Shown here in pieces: positions 54,905 to 63,790 of a stretch of DNA of 64,000 nt. Position 1 is the stretch's first letter. The number at the start of each line of letters is the position of its first letter. Source of the DNA: Pseudarthrobacter sp. NamE2 (lineage in GTDB: Bacteria > Actinomycetota > Actinomycetes > Actinomycetales > Micrococcaceae). The notes under the pieces are model-generated. The model did not search any database, was not told the DNA's origin, and saw only the letters and a program-made list of their open reading frames with translations. The stretch spans positions 1 through 64,000 of the forward strand of contig NZ_VAHN01000001.1 in the NCBI RefSeq assembly GCF_005796205.1. The letters run 5' to 3'. The position numbers were made by a program, and so were the translations under genes.

Positions 54905-55364
54905 ACTAGGCTTCCATGGCCCGTTCCAGTACAGTCCGGCCTGGCTGTGGGCCGGCGTTGCGCTCCTTGCCCTGGTGGCAGGGTGGTACGCCGCCGTTCT
55001 TGCCGCCACCCGCCGTCGTCGTCACCTGCCCGGGGACCGGCGCCCTGTTGCCTTGACTGATCTAGCCGCGCTCAAGGCCGCCTACCTCGAACGCATCGAT
55101 AACGCCGAACGCAGCGCAGCGGCGGGCCGGCTGAGCCTTCGGGCTGCCCACCAGGAAATCAGCCTGGTCCTGCGCAGCTTCATCCGCGACGCCACCGGCG
55201 TGGACGCGCTGCGGATGACCCGGCAGGACCTTGAGCGGCACCCGCTTCCTGCCGCCGCGGCAGCCGTGGGGGCACTGTATCCGGGGGAGTTCGGCCCGGA
55301 ACCGCTGCCTTCCGCTTCCGCATCGGCAGAGGTTGCACGGAAGGTGGTGCGCGCATGGGCCTGA
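54894..55364 (+). CDS. Small membrane protein of the MoxR-vWA operon
   Basis: A 156-aa protein with one N-terminal helix (PAWLWAGVALLALVAGWYAAVL) and a soluble remainder (about residues 45-156) with LTDLAALKAAYLERIDNAERSAAAGRLSLRAAHQEISLVLRSF. That region resembles the DUF4381-like partners of MoxR operons, but I am not certain. GTG 54894 overlaps the DUF58 stop by 11 bases, and its own stop overlaps the next gene by 10 bases. Confidence 0.75.
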   Translation: MQAELGFHGPFQYSPAWLWAGVALLALVAGWYAAVLAATRRRRHLPGDRRPVALTDLAALKAAYLERIDNAERSAAAGRLSLRAAHQEISLVLRSFIRDATGVDALRMTRQDLERHPLPAAAAAVGALYPGEFGPEPLPSASASAEVARKVVRAWA

Positions 55365-56374
55365 TGTACTGGTGGATCCTGTCCGCCGCCGCCCTTGCCC
55401 TGGCAGGGACCGCGTGGGTGGCCTTTCGTCGCAGCAACCGCGCCAATGCACGACGGCGGCCGGCAGCCCATGCAGACCGGCTCACCACGTTGCCTGAGTA
55501 CCAGGCGGCGCTCCGGCGCCACAGGAGGTGGCTGGCGGCGGCTGCGCTCGCCTGCGCCTCGCTCCTGGCCACCTCCGCAGTGGCCGCAGCCCGCCCGGTG
55601 GATTTCACCACCATCCGGCCGGAGCAACACAACCGGGACATCATGCTGTGCCTGGACGCCTCCGGGTCCATGAGCAGTGCAGATTCCGCAGTGGTGGACG
55701 TCTTCGCCGGCCTGGCCCGGGAATTCGATGGTGAACGGATCGGCCTGACCATCTTCGACAGCACCGCCATCCAGGTGTTTCCACTGACCGACGATTACGA
55801 CTATGCCCAGGAGCAGTTGATGCTGGCACGGGACGCCTTTGACGGCAGGCCCGGCAGTTCAGGTTTCCTCGACGGGACGTGGAGCGGGCGCGGCTCGTCG
55901 CTGATCGGGGACGGCCTGGCCTCCTGCCTGAACAGTTTTCCGCGGTCCACGGAAGCTGGCCGGGGCGCCAAAGGGGATAGGGGCGTTCCCCAGCGCTCGC
56001 GGTCAGTGGTCCTGGCCACGGACAACCTGCTGTCCGGAGACCCCATCATGGCATTGGAAGAGGCTGCGGCCCTGGCAAAGGAAAGGGCCGTGCGCGTGTA
56101 CGCTTTGAACCCCGGGGACCTTGACTATGGACCCGGGGCTGACCAGCCGGGAGCACAGTTGCGGATCGCCGCGGAGTCTACGGGCGGCGCCTATCACGCC
56201 CTGGACAGCCCGGAAGCCGTGCCCGGCATCGTGGAGTCCGTGGAGGAAACGGCAACCGCAGCCATCAAGGGTGCGCCGCGCGCGGTGGTCTCGGATGAGC
56301 CGGGACTTGCCCTGGGTGCTGCCCTGCTGTCCGGTCTTGCCCTGTGCGTCTCGCTGTGGCGGTTGCGGCTGTGA
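55355..56374 (+). CDS. vWA domain membrane protein 1 (BatA-like)
   Basis: A 339-aa protein with an N-terminal helix (about residues 5-20), a second near residues 60-80, a vWA domain (about residues 95-300) and a C-terminal helix (GLALGAALLSGLALCVSLW). The metal-ion site DASGSM (LCLDASGSMSSAD) is a proper DxSxS. Topology places the vWA domain outside or between helices as in BatA. ATG 55355 overlaps the previous stop. A partner of the second vWA protein. Confidence 0.88.
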   Translation: MGLMYWWILSAAALALAGTAWVAFRRSNRANARRRPAAHADRLTTLPEYQAALRRHRRWLAAAALACASLLATSAVAAARPVDFTTIRPEQHNRDIMLCLDASGSMSSADSAVVDVFAGLAREFDGERIGLTIFDSTAIQVFPLTDDYDYAQEQLMLARDAFDGRPGSSGFLDGTWSGRGSSLIGDGLASCLNSFPRSTEAGRGAKGDRGVPQRSRSVVLATDNLLSGDPIMALEEAAALAKERAVRVYALNPGDLDYGPGADQPGAQLRIAAESTGGAYHALDSPEAVPGIVESVEETATAAIKGAPRAVVSDEPGLALGAALLSGLALCVSLWRLRL

Positions 56375-57309
56375 CCGGGCGCAAGTTCTTGCCCCGCATG
56401 CCGGGGTTCTCCTGGCTCCGCCGCGGCCTGCTGGTTGCCTTCCTCCTCATCGCGCTGCTGCGACCGGGCCTGCCCGATGGGTCGGCGCAGGCGGCGACGT
56501 CGGACCTCAACGTGTTCTTCGTTGTGGACACCACCACCAGCATGGTTGCCGAGGATTACGGCAACGGGAGGCCCAGGCTTGAGGGGGTGCGGGACGACAT
56601 CATGGCCATTGCGGAAGAGTTGCCCGGCGCGCGCTTCTCCGTGATCACCTTCGATACCAAGGGTCATGTCCGGATGCCATTGACCACAGACACCTTGGCC
56701 CTGGAAACCATCACGTCCGTCCTGGAACCCCAGGTGACCGGCTATGCCAAGGGCAGCAGCATTACAGCCGCGCGGCAGGCGTTGGCTGAGCGCCTCAATG
56801 CAGCCCGGACCAGCCATCCGGACCGGCCGCGGCTCGTCTTTTATCTTGGCGACGGCGAACAGACCAGTTCCGCAGCGCCCGAACCTCTGCACATGGGCAA
56901 CGGCCTGGTGGACGGGGGAGCGGTGCTGGGCTACGGCACCCCGGCCGGAGGACGGATGAAGGAAAATACGGGGTTGGAGTCCAACGGCGGCGCCCAGGAC
57001 ACGCCCTACGTCCAGGACGGCAGCAGGGACGCGCTGTCCATGATCGATGAAGGGCGGCTGCGGGAGATTGCCTCGCAGTTGGGCGTTCCGTACGTACACC
57101 GGGCTGCCGGCGACCCCAGCCACGAGATGCTGCAGCAGGCCCGCCCGGGGTCGCTGGACCGTGCCTGGGACGCAGGTTCACTGTCAGGGCGGACAGAGCT
57201 CTACTGGGTTTTGGCGGCGGGCGCATTCGTCCTTGCCCTGGTGGAGGCCGCCGCACTGATACGGCGGTTCCGGGAGCTGCGGCCGGCCGTGGGAAGGGCG
57301 CAACCGTGA
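56371..57309 (+). CDS. vWA domain membrane protein 2 (BatB-like)
   Basis: A 312-aa protein with an N-terminal helix (GLLVAFLLIALLRPGL), a vWA domain and a C-terminal helix (YWVLAAGAFVLALVEAAAL). The metal site reads DTTTSM, with Thr in place of the first Ser, so metal binding may be altered but is probably kept. GTG 56371 overlaps the previous stop (GTGA) and the gene ends in GTGA overlap with the next. The frame upstream to 56344 is not needed. Confidence 0.88.
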   Translation: MTGRKFLPRMPGFSWLRRGLLVAFLLIALLRPGLPDGSAQAATSDLNVFFVVDTTTSMVAEDYGNGRPRLEGVRDDIMAIAEELPGARFSVITFDTKGHVRMPLTTDTLALETITSVLEPQVTGYAKGSSITAARQALAERLNAARTSHPDRPRLVFYLGDGEQTSSAAPEPLHMGNGLVDGGAVLGYGTPAGGRMKENTGLESNGGAQDTPYVQDGSRDALSMIDEGRLREIASQLGVPYVHRAAGDPSHEMLQQARPGSLDRAWDAGSLSGRTELYWVLAAGAFVLALVEAAALIRRFRELRPAVGRAQP

Positions 57310-58064
57310 TCCGTCCCCAACCAGGCCCCGCAACACCGGACCAGGACAGCGGAAAGCGGCTGCGCCGGCGCCTGCTGTTGTGGTCCGCCCTGCCTGTGCT
57401 GCTTCTCGTCGGTATGGCAGCAAAACTGTTGAGCCTCGGTCTGCTTGCGAACCAGGCCGACACCGCTTTCAAAGCAGGAGACGCGGCGGCAGTGGAACGC
57501 GCAGCCGGGGGACTGAGCCTTGCCAACGTCATCGAGCGGCACAAAGCACCCTTTGCGGCGGGAGACGCCGAGGCTCTTGCCGGAAACTATCCGGCAGCCC
57601 GGCTGCTGTTCGAGGAAGCCCTGGCGGCTGTTCCATCCGGCTCCGGGGACGAATGCAGCATCCGGGTTAATCTCAGCCTGGCCATCGAGAAACTGGGTGA
57701 CGAAAAGCAGGGTGCGGAGGAACCGTCGTCGGCTGCTTCTCTTTATGCGGAGGCGCTGGCCGTTGTGGACACGGCGCCGCCGCGATGCTCCTCCGGGGAC
57801 ACGGCTGCCGGTTCCGGGAAAACGCTGAGGGAGGCGGAGCAGCGCCTGAACAGCAAGTTGGTTGCTGCCGCGGAGTTTGAGGAGACACCGGGCGAGGCTT
57901 CCCAGGATGAGGCTTCGGAGGAACAGGAACCCCTGCAGCAAAGCCAGCTGGAGCAGCTTGAAGAAAATGCCAGGCAGGCCGAACGTGAACGCAACGCAGG
58001 GCGCGAACGCGAAGACTACCTGAATGACACTGACTACCCTGCAGGCCCGGACCGCCCCTGGTAG
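57306..58064 (+). CDS. Membrane-anchored helical-repeat protein (BatC/BatE-like)
   Basis: A 252-aa protein with an N-terminal helix (LLLWSALPVLLLVGMAAKLLSLGLL) and then TPR-like helical pairs (about residues 55-145, for example FAAGDAEALAGNYPAARLLFEEAL and VNLSLAIEKLGD). The C-terminus is strongly charged (EEQEPLQQSQLEQLEENARQ). Such TPR proteins close many MoxR-vWA operons. GTG 57306 overlaps the previous stop. Last gene of the six-gene cluster. Confidence 0.8.
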   Translation: MIRPQPGPATPDQDSGKRLRRRLLLWSALPVLLLVGMAAKLLSLGLLANQADTAFKAGDAAAVERAAGGLSLANVIERHKAPFAAGDAEALAGNYPAARLLFEEALAAVPSGSGDECSIRVNLSLAIEKLGDEKQGAEEPSSAASLYAEALAVVDTAPPRCSSGDTAAGSGKTLREAEQRLNSKLVAAAEFEETPGEASQDEASEEQEPLQQSQLEQLEENARQAERERNAGREREDYLNDTDYPAGPDRPW

Positions 58065-58186
58065 CGCTGCAGGCCGTCCCTTCTACGCCTTCACCGTTAC
58101 TTGGGAGGCTTGCCGGCACAGGAGGTTTTCCCACATAGGGCTTTTGGATGGCCGGTTTTGTCACACCCTGCTGGAAGACTCGGCTC

Positions 58187-59433
58187 ATGAAGGTGTTCGG
58201 GGCGGCGGCAGTGGAGGCGGGGCATGGTGGCGTCCCGACGGCTGCCGGCGCGCCGTCCTTGGCTGAAGCCGTTACCGTTGCCCCTTCTCTTGCCAGCGCC
58301 GTAGCTGAGGCTGGCTTACATCCTGCCGGCGTGCCTGCCGCTCCTGGTGTCCCATCTGCTGCCAGTGCTTCATTGCATGCCGTTGTTCCCACCATCGCCA
58401 ACGCGGTCGGGGCAGCTGAACGAGTGGCGGACCACGCTGGTAGTGAAGGAAACCGCGTGTTTGTCGGTGGAGGACCGGGCCGCGGTGGACGAGGAACTCG
58501 CCCCCGACACCGGGACCTTCGACGGCGCCGGTGACCGGGCCATCATCTCCGCCGTCAAGGCCGCCGCGTACCGGAAGGACCCGCGGTCGGTGGCGAAGCG
58601 GGCCAGCCACGCCGTGAACGAACGGACCGTGTCGTTGCGCCCGGCGCCGGACACCATGGCGCGCCTGACTGCGCTGCTGCCCGTAGCGCAGGGCGTGGCC
58701 GTCTATGCAGCTCTCACCAAGAAAGCTGACACGCTCCGGGCTGCGGGAGATGGGCGGGGCAAGGGCCAGATCATGGCCGACACCCTCGTCGAACGCGCCA
58801 CCGGCGTAAAGGGCGGGGTCAGCAGGATCGAAGTCCAGCTCGTCATGACCGACCGCACCCTCCTCCAGGGCGACAGCGAACCGGCACGCCTGACCGGCTA
58901 CGGCACCGTCCCGGCAGCATGGGCCAGAAAAATTGCTGTCGCGGGGCCGGCGGGAGGTGAAGAGCTGAAGACCTGGGTCCGGCGGCTCTACACCGCACCC
59001 GCCACAGGGGATCTTGTCGCGATGGACTCACGGGCCCGGCTCTTCCCGCACGGGCTCCGCCGCTTCATCCAGGTCCGGGACAATGTCTGCCGGACCCCGT
59101 ACTGTGACACGCCCATCCGCCACGACGACCACATCATCCCCTGACGCAAGGACGGGCCTACCAGCGCCGGTAACGGCCAGGGCCTTTGCGAAGCCTGCAA
59201 CCACACCAAAGAAAACACCCGGCTGGTCAGCCAAACCACTCCATATCCCCGGAGCCCGGCATACCGTTCAGATGAAAACCCCCACCGGCCACACCTACAC
59301 ATCCACGGCACCGCTGTTGCCCGGCACACACTGGAGAACAGGCGGCATTCCTGCCGGCAAAAGGGCCCAAGGGCGAGACGCGAAGAAACATCCGGCCGTC
59401 CAGGTGCTTGGCCGGGCAGGACCGGCGGGGTGA
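58187..59433 (+). pseudogene. Decayed DUF222-HNH endonuclease (13E12 repeat family-like)
   Basis: The first frame (from ATG 58187) has only an Ala/Val-rich N-terminus up to about 58430. A different frame then begins mid-domain at [31 protein letters not shown], so roughly 150 residues of DUF222 look deleted. This frame runs to 59144 through HNH residues CRTPYC and HDDHIIP, where an in-frame TGA replaces a coding residue. After it the same frame reads NGQGLCEACNHTKE, and a 1-base shift near 59205 is needed to continue TPGWSAKP to 59433. At least three lesions, so not functional. Confidence 0.85.
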
Positions 59434-59486
59434 CCGGGACTGAACGATTGACGAAGATTATTCAGTTGTGTGGCAGAAACAGGGCG

Positions 59487-59501
59487 TAAGACTGCGTCTT
59501 A
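59487..59501. promoter_or_regulatory. Inverted repeat upstream of the metF promoter
   Basis: TAAGAC, TGC, GTCTTA: a perfect 6-bp dyad that ends 15 bases before the -35 box. AGAC/GTCT half-sites recall those of McbR, but the spacing here is 3-5 rather than 6, so identity is uncertain. The rest of 59434-59768 holds the metF promoter, the next palindrome and no gene I can support. Confidence 0.45.
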
Positions 59502-59515
59502 ATTCGGAGCCCAAC

Positions 59516-59545
59516 TTGAAATGCTCTCCGGGCCGCTCATAAAGT
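59516..59545 (+). promoter_or_regulatory. Promoter of metF-metE
   Basis: TTGAAA at 59516-59521, an 18-base spacer and TAAAGT at 59540-59545. The start would be near 59552, giving a leader of about 215 nt. Confidence 0.7.
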
Positions 59546-59553
59546 CTTTACAA

Positions 59554-59567
59554 GTTACCGCGGTAAC
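59554..59567. promoter_or_regulatory. Perfect 14-bp palindrome at the metF transcription start
   Basis: GTTACCGCGGTAAC lies directly after the predicted transcription start, where a bound repressor would block initiation or escape. The central CG and symmetry resemble LacI-family operators. Confidence 0.55.
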
Positions 59568-59768
59568 GTGTCAGCGATCCTCCGCTCCGGAGGGTGTGGG
59601 TGCCCCCATGTGGGCCTGACATTTGCTCACGGAAAACTTCGATCCAGGCGTAACATTCGCGGCTGCGTCCTGTGAAGTTCCTTCGTGTTCCCCAAACTCA
59701 AATTCATTGCCGGACTGCTGTCACACCCGTGGCAAGCAGCCTCCAATGGCCCAAAGCCAAGGACGCAA

Positions 59769-60731
59769 ATGTCACCACCAAGCCTTATTGACACACACCC
59801 AAATCTCTCTGATGCAGCTCCCGTAGCACTGTCCTATGAGTTGTTCCCGCCCCGTTCGCCGGCCGCGGCAGAAACCCTGTGGAACACCATCCGCGAACTT
59901 GAGACGACCGAGCCGGACTACGTCTCCATCACGTATGGGGCGAGCGGCTCCAACCGGGACACCGCCGTCGAACTCATCAACCGCCTCCTGCTGGAAACCA
60001 CGCTTCGGCCCCTGGCCCACCTCACCTGCGTTGGCAACACGCCTCAGGAACTGGCAGGGATCATCGGCCAACTGCTGGACACCGGCGTACGCGGCATCCT
60101 TGCCCTTCGCGGCGACCTGCCCAAGGACGGCCAGACGACCGATGGATCGCTGCGTTACGCCCAGGACCTGATCGAGCTCATCCGCAGGGTGGAGCAGCGA
60201 CGTTCGGCCATGCTATGTGCCGGAAAGATTGCCGTTGGCGTCGCGGCATACCCCGCCCGCCACCCGGAATCGCCCAGCGAGGCGCACGACGTCGAGGTGC
60301 TGCTTGCCAAACAGCGTTCCGGCGCCGACTTCGCCATCACCCAGGTGTTTTTCCACGCCGACCAGTACGCAGACCTCCTGACCAGGGCACGCCGTGCAGG
60401 GGTGACAATCCCGATCATTCCGGGTGTCATGCCGCTCACCAGCCTTCGCCGGCTCAACCGCCTGGGCGAACTCACCGGTGTGGAACCCGCCCCTGAACTC
60501 ATGTCCAGGCTTGCAGCGGCTGACAGCGACCTCGAGCGGCTGCACATCGGCGTTGACGCGACCGTCGACCTTGCCAATGCTGCCTTGCATGCCGGCGCTC
60601 CGGGCATCCACATCTACACCTTCAACGAGCACCAGAGCGCGCTCGAAGTGCTGGACAAGCTAGCCCTTCCACGGCACAGCCGCCACAGCAGCCGTCAGCA
60701 CCAGGGCGTCCAGAGCCAGCTCGCCAGCTGA
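59769..60731 (+). CDS. metF: Methylenetetrahydrofolate reductase
   Basis: A 320-aa flavin enzyme that makes 5-methyl-tetrahydrofolate, the methyl donor for MetE. SYELFPPRSPAAAETLW holds the catalytic Glu, DYVSITYGASGSNRDTA and ILALRGDLP the FAD/folate site, and FAITQVFFHADQY the barrel core. The frame opens at 59685 with a basic extension, but ATG 59769 leaves only 18 residues before the conserved start. It is followed after 95 bases by metE, its metabolic partner. Confidence 0.93.
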   Translation: MSPPSLIDTHPNLSDAAPVALSYELFPPRSPAAAETLWNTIRELETTEPDYVSITYGASGSNRDTAVELINRLLLETTLRPLAHLTCVGNTPQELAGIIGQLLDTGVRGILALRGDLPKDGQTTDGSLRYAQDLIELIRRVEQRRSAMLCAGKIAVGVAAYPARHPESPSEAHDVEVLLAKQRSGADFAITQVFFHADQYADLLTRARRAGVTIPIIPGVMPLTSLRRLNRLGELTGVEPAPELMSRLAAADSDLERLHIGVDATVDLANAALHAGAPGIHIYTFNEHQSALEVLDKLALPRHSRHSSRQHQGVQSQLAS

Positions 60732-60826
60732 ACATTCCTGCCGGCGTCTTATACCTCCACCCCGCCGCACCAACACCTTAAACCGACCAGCCCGACGTTT
60801 GGGCTGCCCACGTTAGGAAATTTCCC

Positions 60827-63157
60827 ATGACCGTAAAGAACACCCGTTTCCCCTCCGCCTCACTCCTTGGCTACCCCCGCATCGGACGGCGCCGCGAGCT
60901 CAAGAAAGCTGTCGAAGCATACTGGGCCGGCAAAAGCGACGCCGCCGCCCTGGACGCCGCAGCCAAGGACATCCAGCTGGCCACCGCCAAGCGCCTCCAG
61001 GAACTCGGCCTGACCGAGGCCGCAGCCGTACCAGGCACGTTCTCCTACTACGACCAGGTCCTCGATGCCACCGCCCACCTCGGCGCTGTTCCCGCCCGTT
61101 TCGGCTCGCTCCTCAACGCTGAGGGACAGCTGGGTATTGACGGATACTTCACCCTGGCCCGCGGCAACAAGGAACAGCAGCCGCTGGAAATGACCAAGTG
61201 GTTCGATACCAACTACCACTACCTGGTTCCCGAGATCGGACCGGAGACTAAGTTCTCCCTCAGCTCCAACCGCATCGTAGAGGAATTCGAGTTCGCCCTC
61301 GCCAACGGCATCGAGACCCGCCCCTACATCGTCGGCCCGGTCACATACCTGCTGCTGTCCAAGGCTTCCGACAACGCACCCTCCGGCTTCGCGCCGCTGG
61401 CCCGCCTCGAGGACGTCCTCCCGGTGTACGCCCAGCTCCTCGAAAAGCTGGCCGCCGCCGGAGCGGGCTGGGTCCAGCTGGACGAACCCGCCCTCGTCGT
61501 CGACCAGGACATCCCGGCCGCCGACCTCGAGGCCGCAGTTACCCGCGCCTACGAGGTGCTGACGGCCGTTCCCAGCCGTCCGCAAATCCTGGTGTCCACC
61601 CCGTATGGTTCGCTGGACGGCCAGTTCGCCGCCATTGCCGGGACCAACATCGATGCGCTGCACGTGGACGTCTTCAAAGGAGCTGTTCCTGCCGCCGACG
61701 ACCTCGCCCTGCTCGGCGAAAAGACGCTGGTTGCCGGCCTCGTTGACGGCCACAACATCTGGCGGAACGACCTCGCCGCCTCCGCCGCAAAGCTGGAAGA
61801 ACTGCGCGCGTCGGTTGCCGACGTGGCAGTCTCCACCTCCACCTCCACGCAGCACGTGCCGCACGACGTCGAGGAAGAGACAACGCTCTCCGCTGAACTG
61901 CGCAGCTGGTTGGCTTTCGCGGACCAGAAGGCTGTTGAGGTCAAGACCCTGGCCGGGCTGCTGACTGACGCGGCCGCCGTTCAGTCCGCCATCGACGAGG
62001 CCAGCCGCGTGATCGCTTCCCGTGCCGCCGCCGAAGGGGTGCGCCGTGCAGACGTCCGTGCCCGCACCGCAGCCCTCACGGCTGCCGATTTCACCCGCCC
62101 GGAGTACTCCGTTCGTGAAGCCGCCCAGGAAGAAGCGCTCCAGCTGCCGCCGCTGCCCACCACCACCATCGGGTCCTTCCCGCAGACGTCTGAGATCCGC
62201 TCGGCACGTGCCCGCAACATCAAGGGTGACCTGAACGACGAGCAGTACGAACAGCTTATGAAGGACGAGATCAAGCGCGTCGTGGACCTGCAGGAAGAGC
62301 TCGGCTACGACGTCCTGGTGCACGGTGAGCCCGAGCGCAACGACATGGTCCAGTACTTCGCCGAGAACCTCGAAGGCTTTGACGTGACCGTCCACGGATG
62401 GGTCCAGTCCTACGGTTCGCGCTGCACCCGCCCCTCCATCCTGTGGGGCGACGTCACCCGCAGCGCCCCCATCACCGTCAAATGGGCCGAGTACGCCCAG
62501 TCCCTGACCAGCAAGCCGATGAAGGGCATGCTCACGGGTCCGGTAACCATCCTGGCCTGGTCCTTCGTCCGCGATGACCAGCCGCTGGCCGAAACGGCCA
62601 ACCAGGTTGGCCTGGCCCTGCGTGACGAAATCGCGGACCTGGAAGCAGCCGGCATCAAGGTCATCCAGGTCGACGAGCCCGCACTGCGCGAACTGCTTCC
62701 CCTGCGCAAGGCTGACCACGCCGACTACCTGAAGTGGTCGGTGGACTCCTTCCGCCTGGCCACTGCCGGTGCCGCCGACGCGACCCAGATCCACACGCAC
62801 CTCTGCTACTCCGAGTTCGGCGTGATCATCGACGCCATTGACGGCCTCGACGCGGACGTGACCTCCATCGAGGCCGCACGTTCACGGATGGAAGTTGTCC
62901 ACGACCTCGAGTCCCACGGTTTCGGCCGCGGCGTTGGCCCGGGTGTCTACGACATCCACTCGCCACGGGTACCGGGGGAGCGGGAAGTTACCGAACTGCT
63001 GACCACCGCCGTCAAGCACGTCCCGTCCCGCCAGCTCTGGGTCAACCCCGACTGCGGCCTGAAGACCCGCGGCTACGCCGAGACTGAAGAGTCCCTGCGC
63101 AACCTGGTCAAAGCAACCCAGGCAGTCCGCGCAGAGCTGCTGGAAACAGCAAAGTAA
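60827..63157 (+). CDS. metE: Cobalamin-independent methionine synthase
   Basis: A 776-aa two-barrel enzyme that transfers methyl from methyl-tetrahydrofolate (polyglutamate) to homocysteine. It opens SLLGYPRIGRRRELKKAVEAYW. The C-terminal barrel has TTTIGSFPQT, VLVHGEPERNDMVQYF, the zinc ligands in HTHLCYSEFG and NPDCGLKTR. ATG 60827 follows GGAAATTTCC. Length and motifs match the family. Together with metF it completes the methyl branch of methionine synthesis; regulation is probably through the metF promoter. Confidence 0.97.
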   Translation: MTVKNTRFPSASLLGYPRIGRRRELKKAVEAYWAGKSDAAALDAAAKDIQLATAKRLQELGLTEAAAVPGTFSYYDQVLDATAHLGAVPARFGSLLNAEGQLGIDGYFTLARGNKEQQPLEMTKWFDTNYHYLVPEIGPETKFSLSSNRIVEEFEFALANGIETRPYIVGPVTYLLLSKASDNAPSGFAPLARLEDVLPVYAQLLEKLAAAGAGWVQLDEPALVVDQDIPAADLEAAVTRAYEVLTAVPSRPQILVSTPYGSLDGQFAAIAGTNIDALHVDVFKGAVPAADDLALLGEKTLVAGLVDGHNIWRNDLAASAAKLEELRASVADVAVSTSTSTQHVPHDVEEETTLSAELRSWLAFADQKAVEVKTLAGLLTDAAAVQSAIDEASRVIASRAAAEGVRRADVRARTAALTAADFTRPEYSVREAAQEEALQLPPLPTTTIGSFPQTSEIRSARARNIKGDLNDEQYEQLMKDEIKRVVDLQEELGYDVLVHGEPERNDMVQYFAENLEGFDVTVHGWVQSYGSRCTRPSILWGDVTRSAPITVKWAEYAQSLTSKPMKGMLTGPVTILAWSFVRDDQPLAETANQVGLALRDEIADLEAAGIKVIQVDEPALRELLPLRKADHADYLKWSVDSFRLATAGAADATQIHTHLCYSEFGVIIDAIDGLDADVTSIEAARSRMEVVHDLESHGFGRGVGPGVYDIHSPRVPGEREVTELLTTAVKHVPSRQLWVNPDCGLKTRGYAETEESLRNLVKATQAVRAELLETAK

Positions 63158-63184
63158 TCCAAACGAGCTAAGAAGCAGGCGAAC

Positions 63185-63226
63185 GCGGCCGGTCACCTGT
63201 GGTGACCGGCCGCCGTCGTTATTTTT
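63185..63226. terminator. Rho-independent terminator after metE
   Basis: A perfect 13-bp stem (63185-63197 with 63201-63213) and 3-nt loop, then CGTCGTTATTTTT. It also lies at the end of the convergent DUF2004 gene. Confidence 0.88.
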
Positions 63227-63241
63227 CGGTGGGCGGGGGAG

Positions 63242-63745
63242 TCAGGACCAGACAATCTCGTCGTCAACAACACCGTCCTCATCGGCGGAGGCCACCAGGA
63301 CTTCATCCGTGAAGTGCTCGCCAAGGGTGAAGTCAAGGACGAAGTAGCGTTCGGGCTGGCCGGGGTAGATGCCCACATGCCCAAGTTTGAGCGCCTTCAG
63401 GAAGACATCGTTGGTGAGCTGGCTGCGTTCCTCGACGCCGAATACCTTATGCAGGTGCTCGTCCTTGAGGGCGCTGCAGTGAAAATGCAGGTACTCGCAC
63501 GGGCTGGTGCCTTCCTGCTCCAGCTCCTCGGCAATCATGTCCTTGACCTCGTCCACCAGCTCCGGCAGGAACCGCAGGCGGTAGTCCACCTTCCGCAACG
63601 CTGCTTCATCGAAGTGGTCGTGGGCGGTAATGTTCAGGTCGAGTTCCAGCGGGTGGCCGCGCAACTCGTGCTTCGCGGCGACCGAGTGATCCCTGCCGTG
63701 ATTGAGCTCGATCTCTCCAAAGTGCTGGCTCGCTACCTTGCTCAT
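63242..63745 (-). CDS. DUF2004 domain protein
   Basis: A 167-aa soluble protein of the DUF2004 family, function unknown. It opens MSKVASQHFGEIELNHGRD, with VDYRLRFLPELVDEVKDM mid-protein and ALKLGHVGIYPGQPERYFVLDFTLG near the C-terminus; acidic overall. The frame is open to 63784, but ATG 63745 lies 6 bases after TATGTT on the minus strand, so it is probably leaderless. The LysR gene ends 45 bases upstream on the same strand. Confidence 0.8.
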   Translation of the reverse strand: MSKVASQHFGEIELNHGRDHSVAAKHELRGHPLELDLNITAHDHFDEAALRKVDYRLRFLPELVDEVKDMIAEELEQEGTSPCEYLHFHCSALKDEHLHKVFGVEERSQLTNDVFLKALKLGHVGIYPGQPERYFVLDFTLGEHFTDEVLVASADEDGVVDDEIVWS

Positions 63746-63751
63746 AAGTTC

Positions 63752-63757
63752 AACATA
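63752..63757 (-). promoter_or_regulatory. -10 box, leaderless start of the DUF2004 gene
   Basis: TATGTT on the minus strand ends 6 bases before ATG 63745, with no ribosome binding site. Confidence 0.5.
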
Positions 63758-63790
63758 GACCTGAACTGCAGAGCATTCCAGCATTCAGGC

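Noticed and set aside
54008..58064. MoxR-vWA genes as a defence (anti-phage) island
   Set aside because: The gene set and order match ordinary MoxR/Bat clusters; there are no nuclease, sensor or effector domains and no island boundaries.
59552..59768. SAM or SAH riboswitch in the metF leader
   Set aside because: I looked for the SAM-IV and SAH conserved cores and found no match; only generic GC-rich hairpin potential is present.
60860..62800. 646-codon minus-strand frame opposite metE
   Set aside because: Shadow of metE; no motif.
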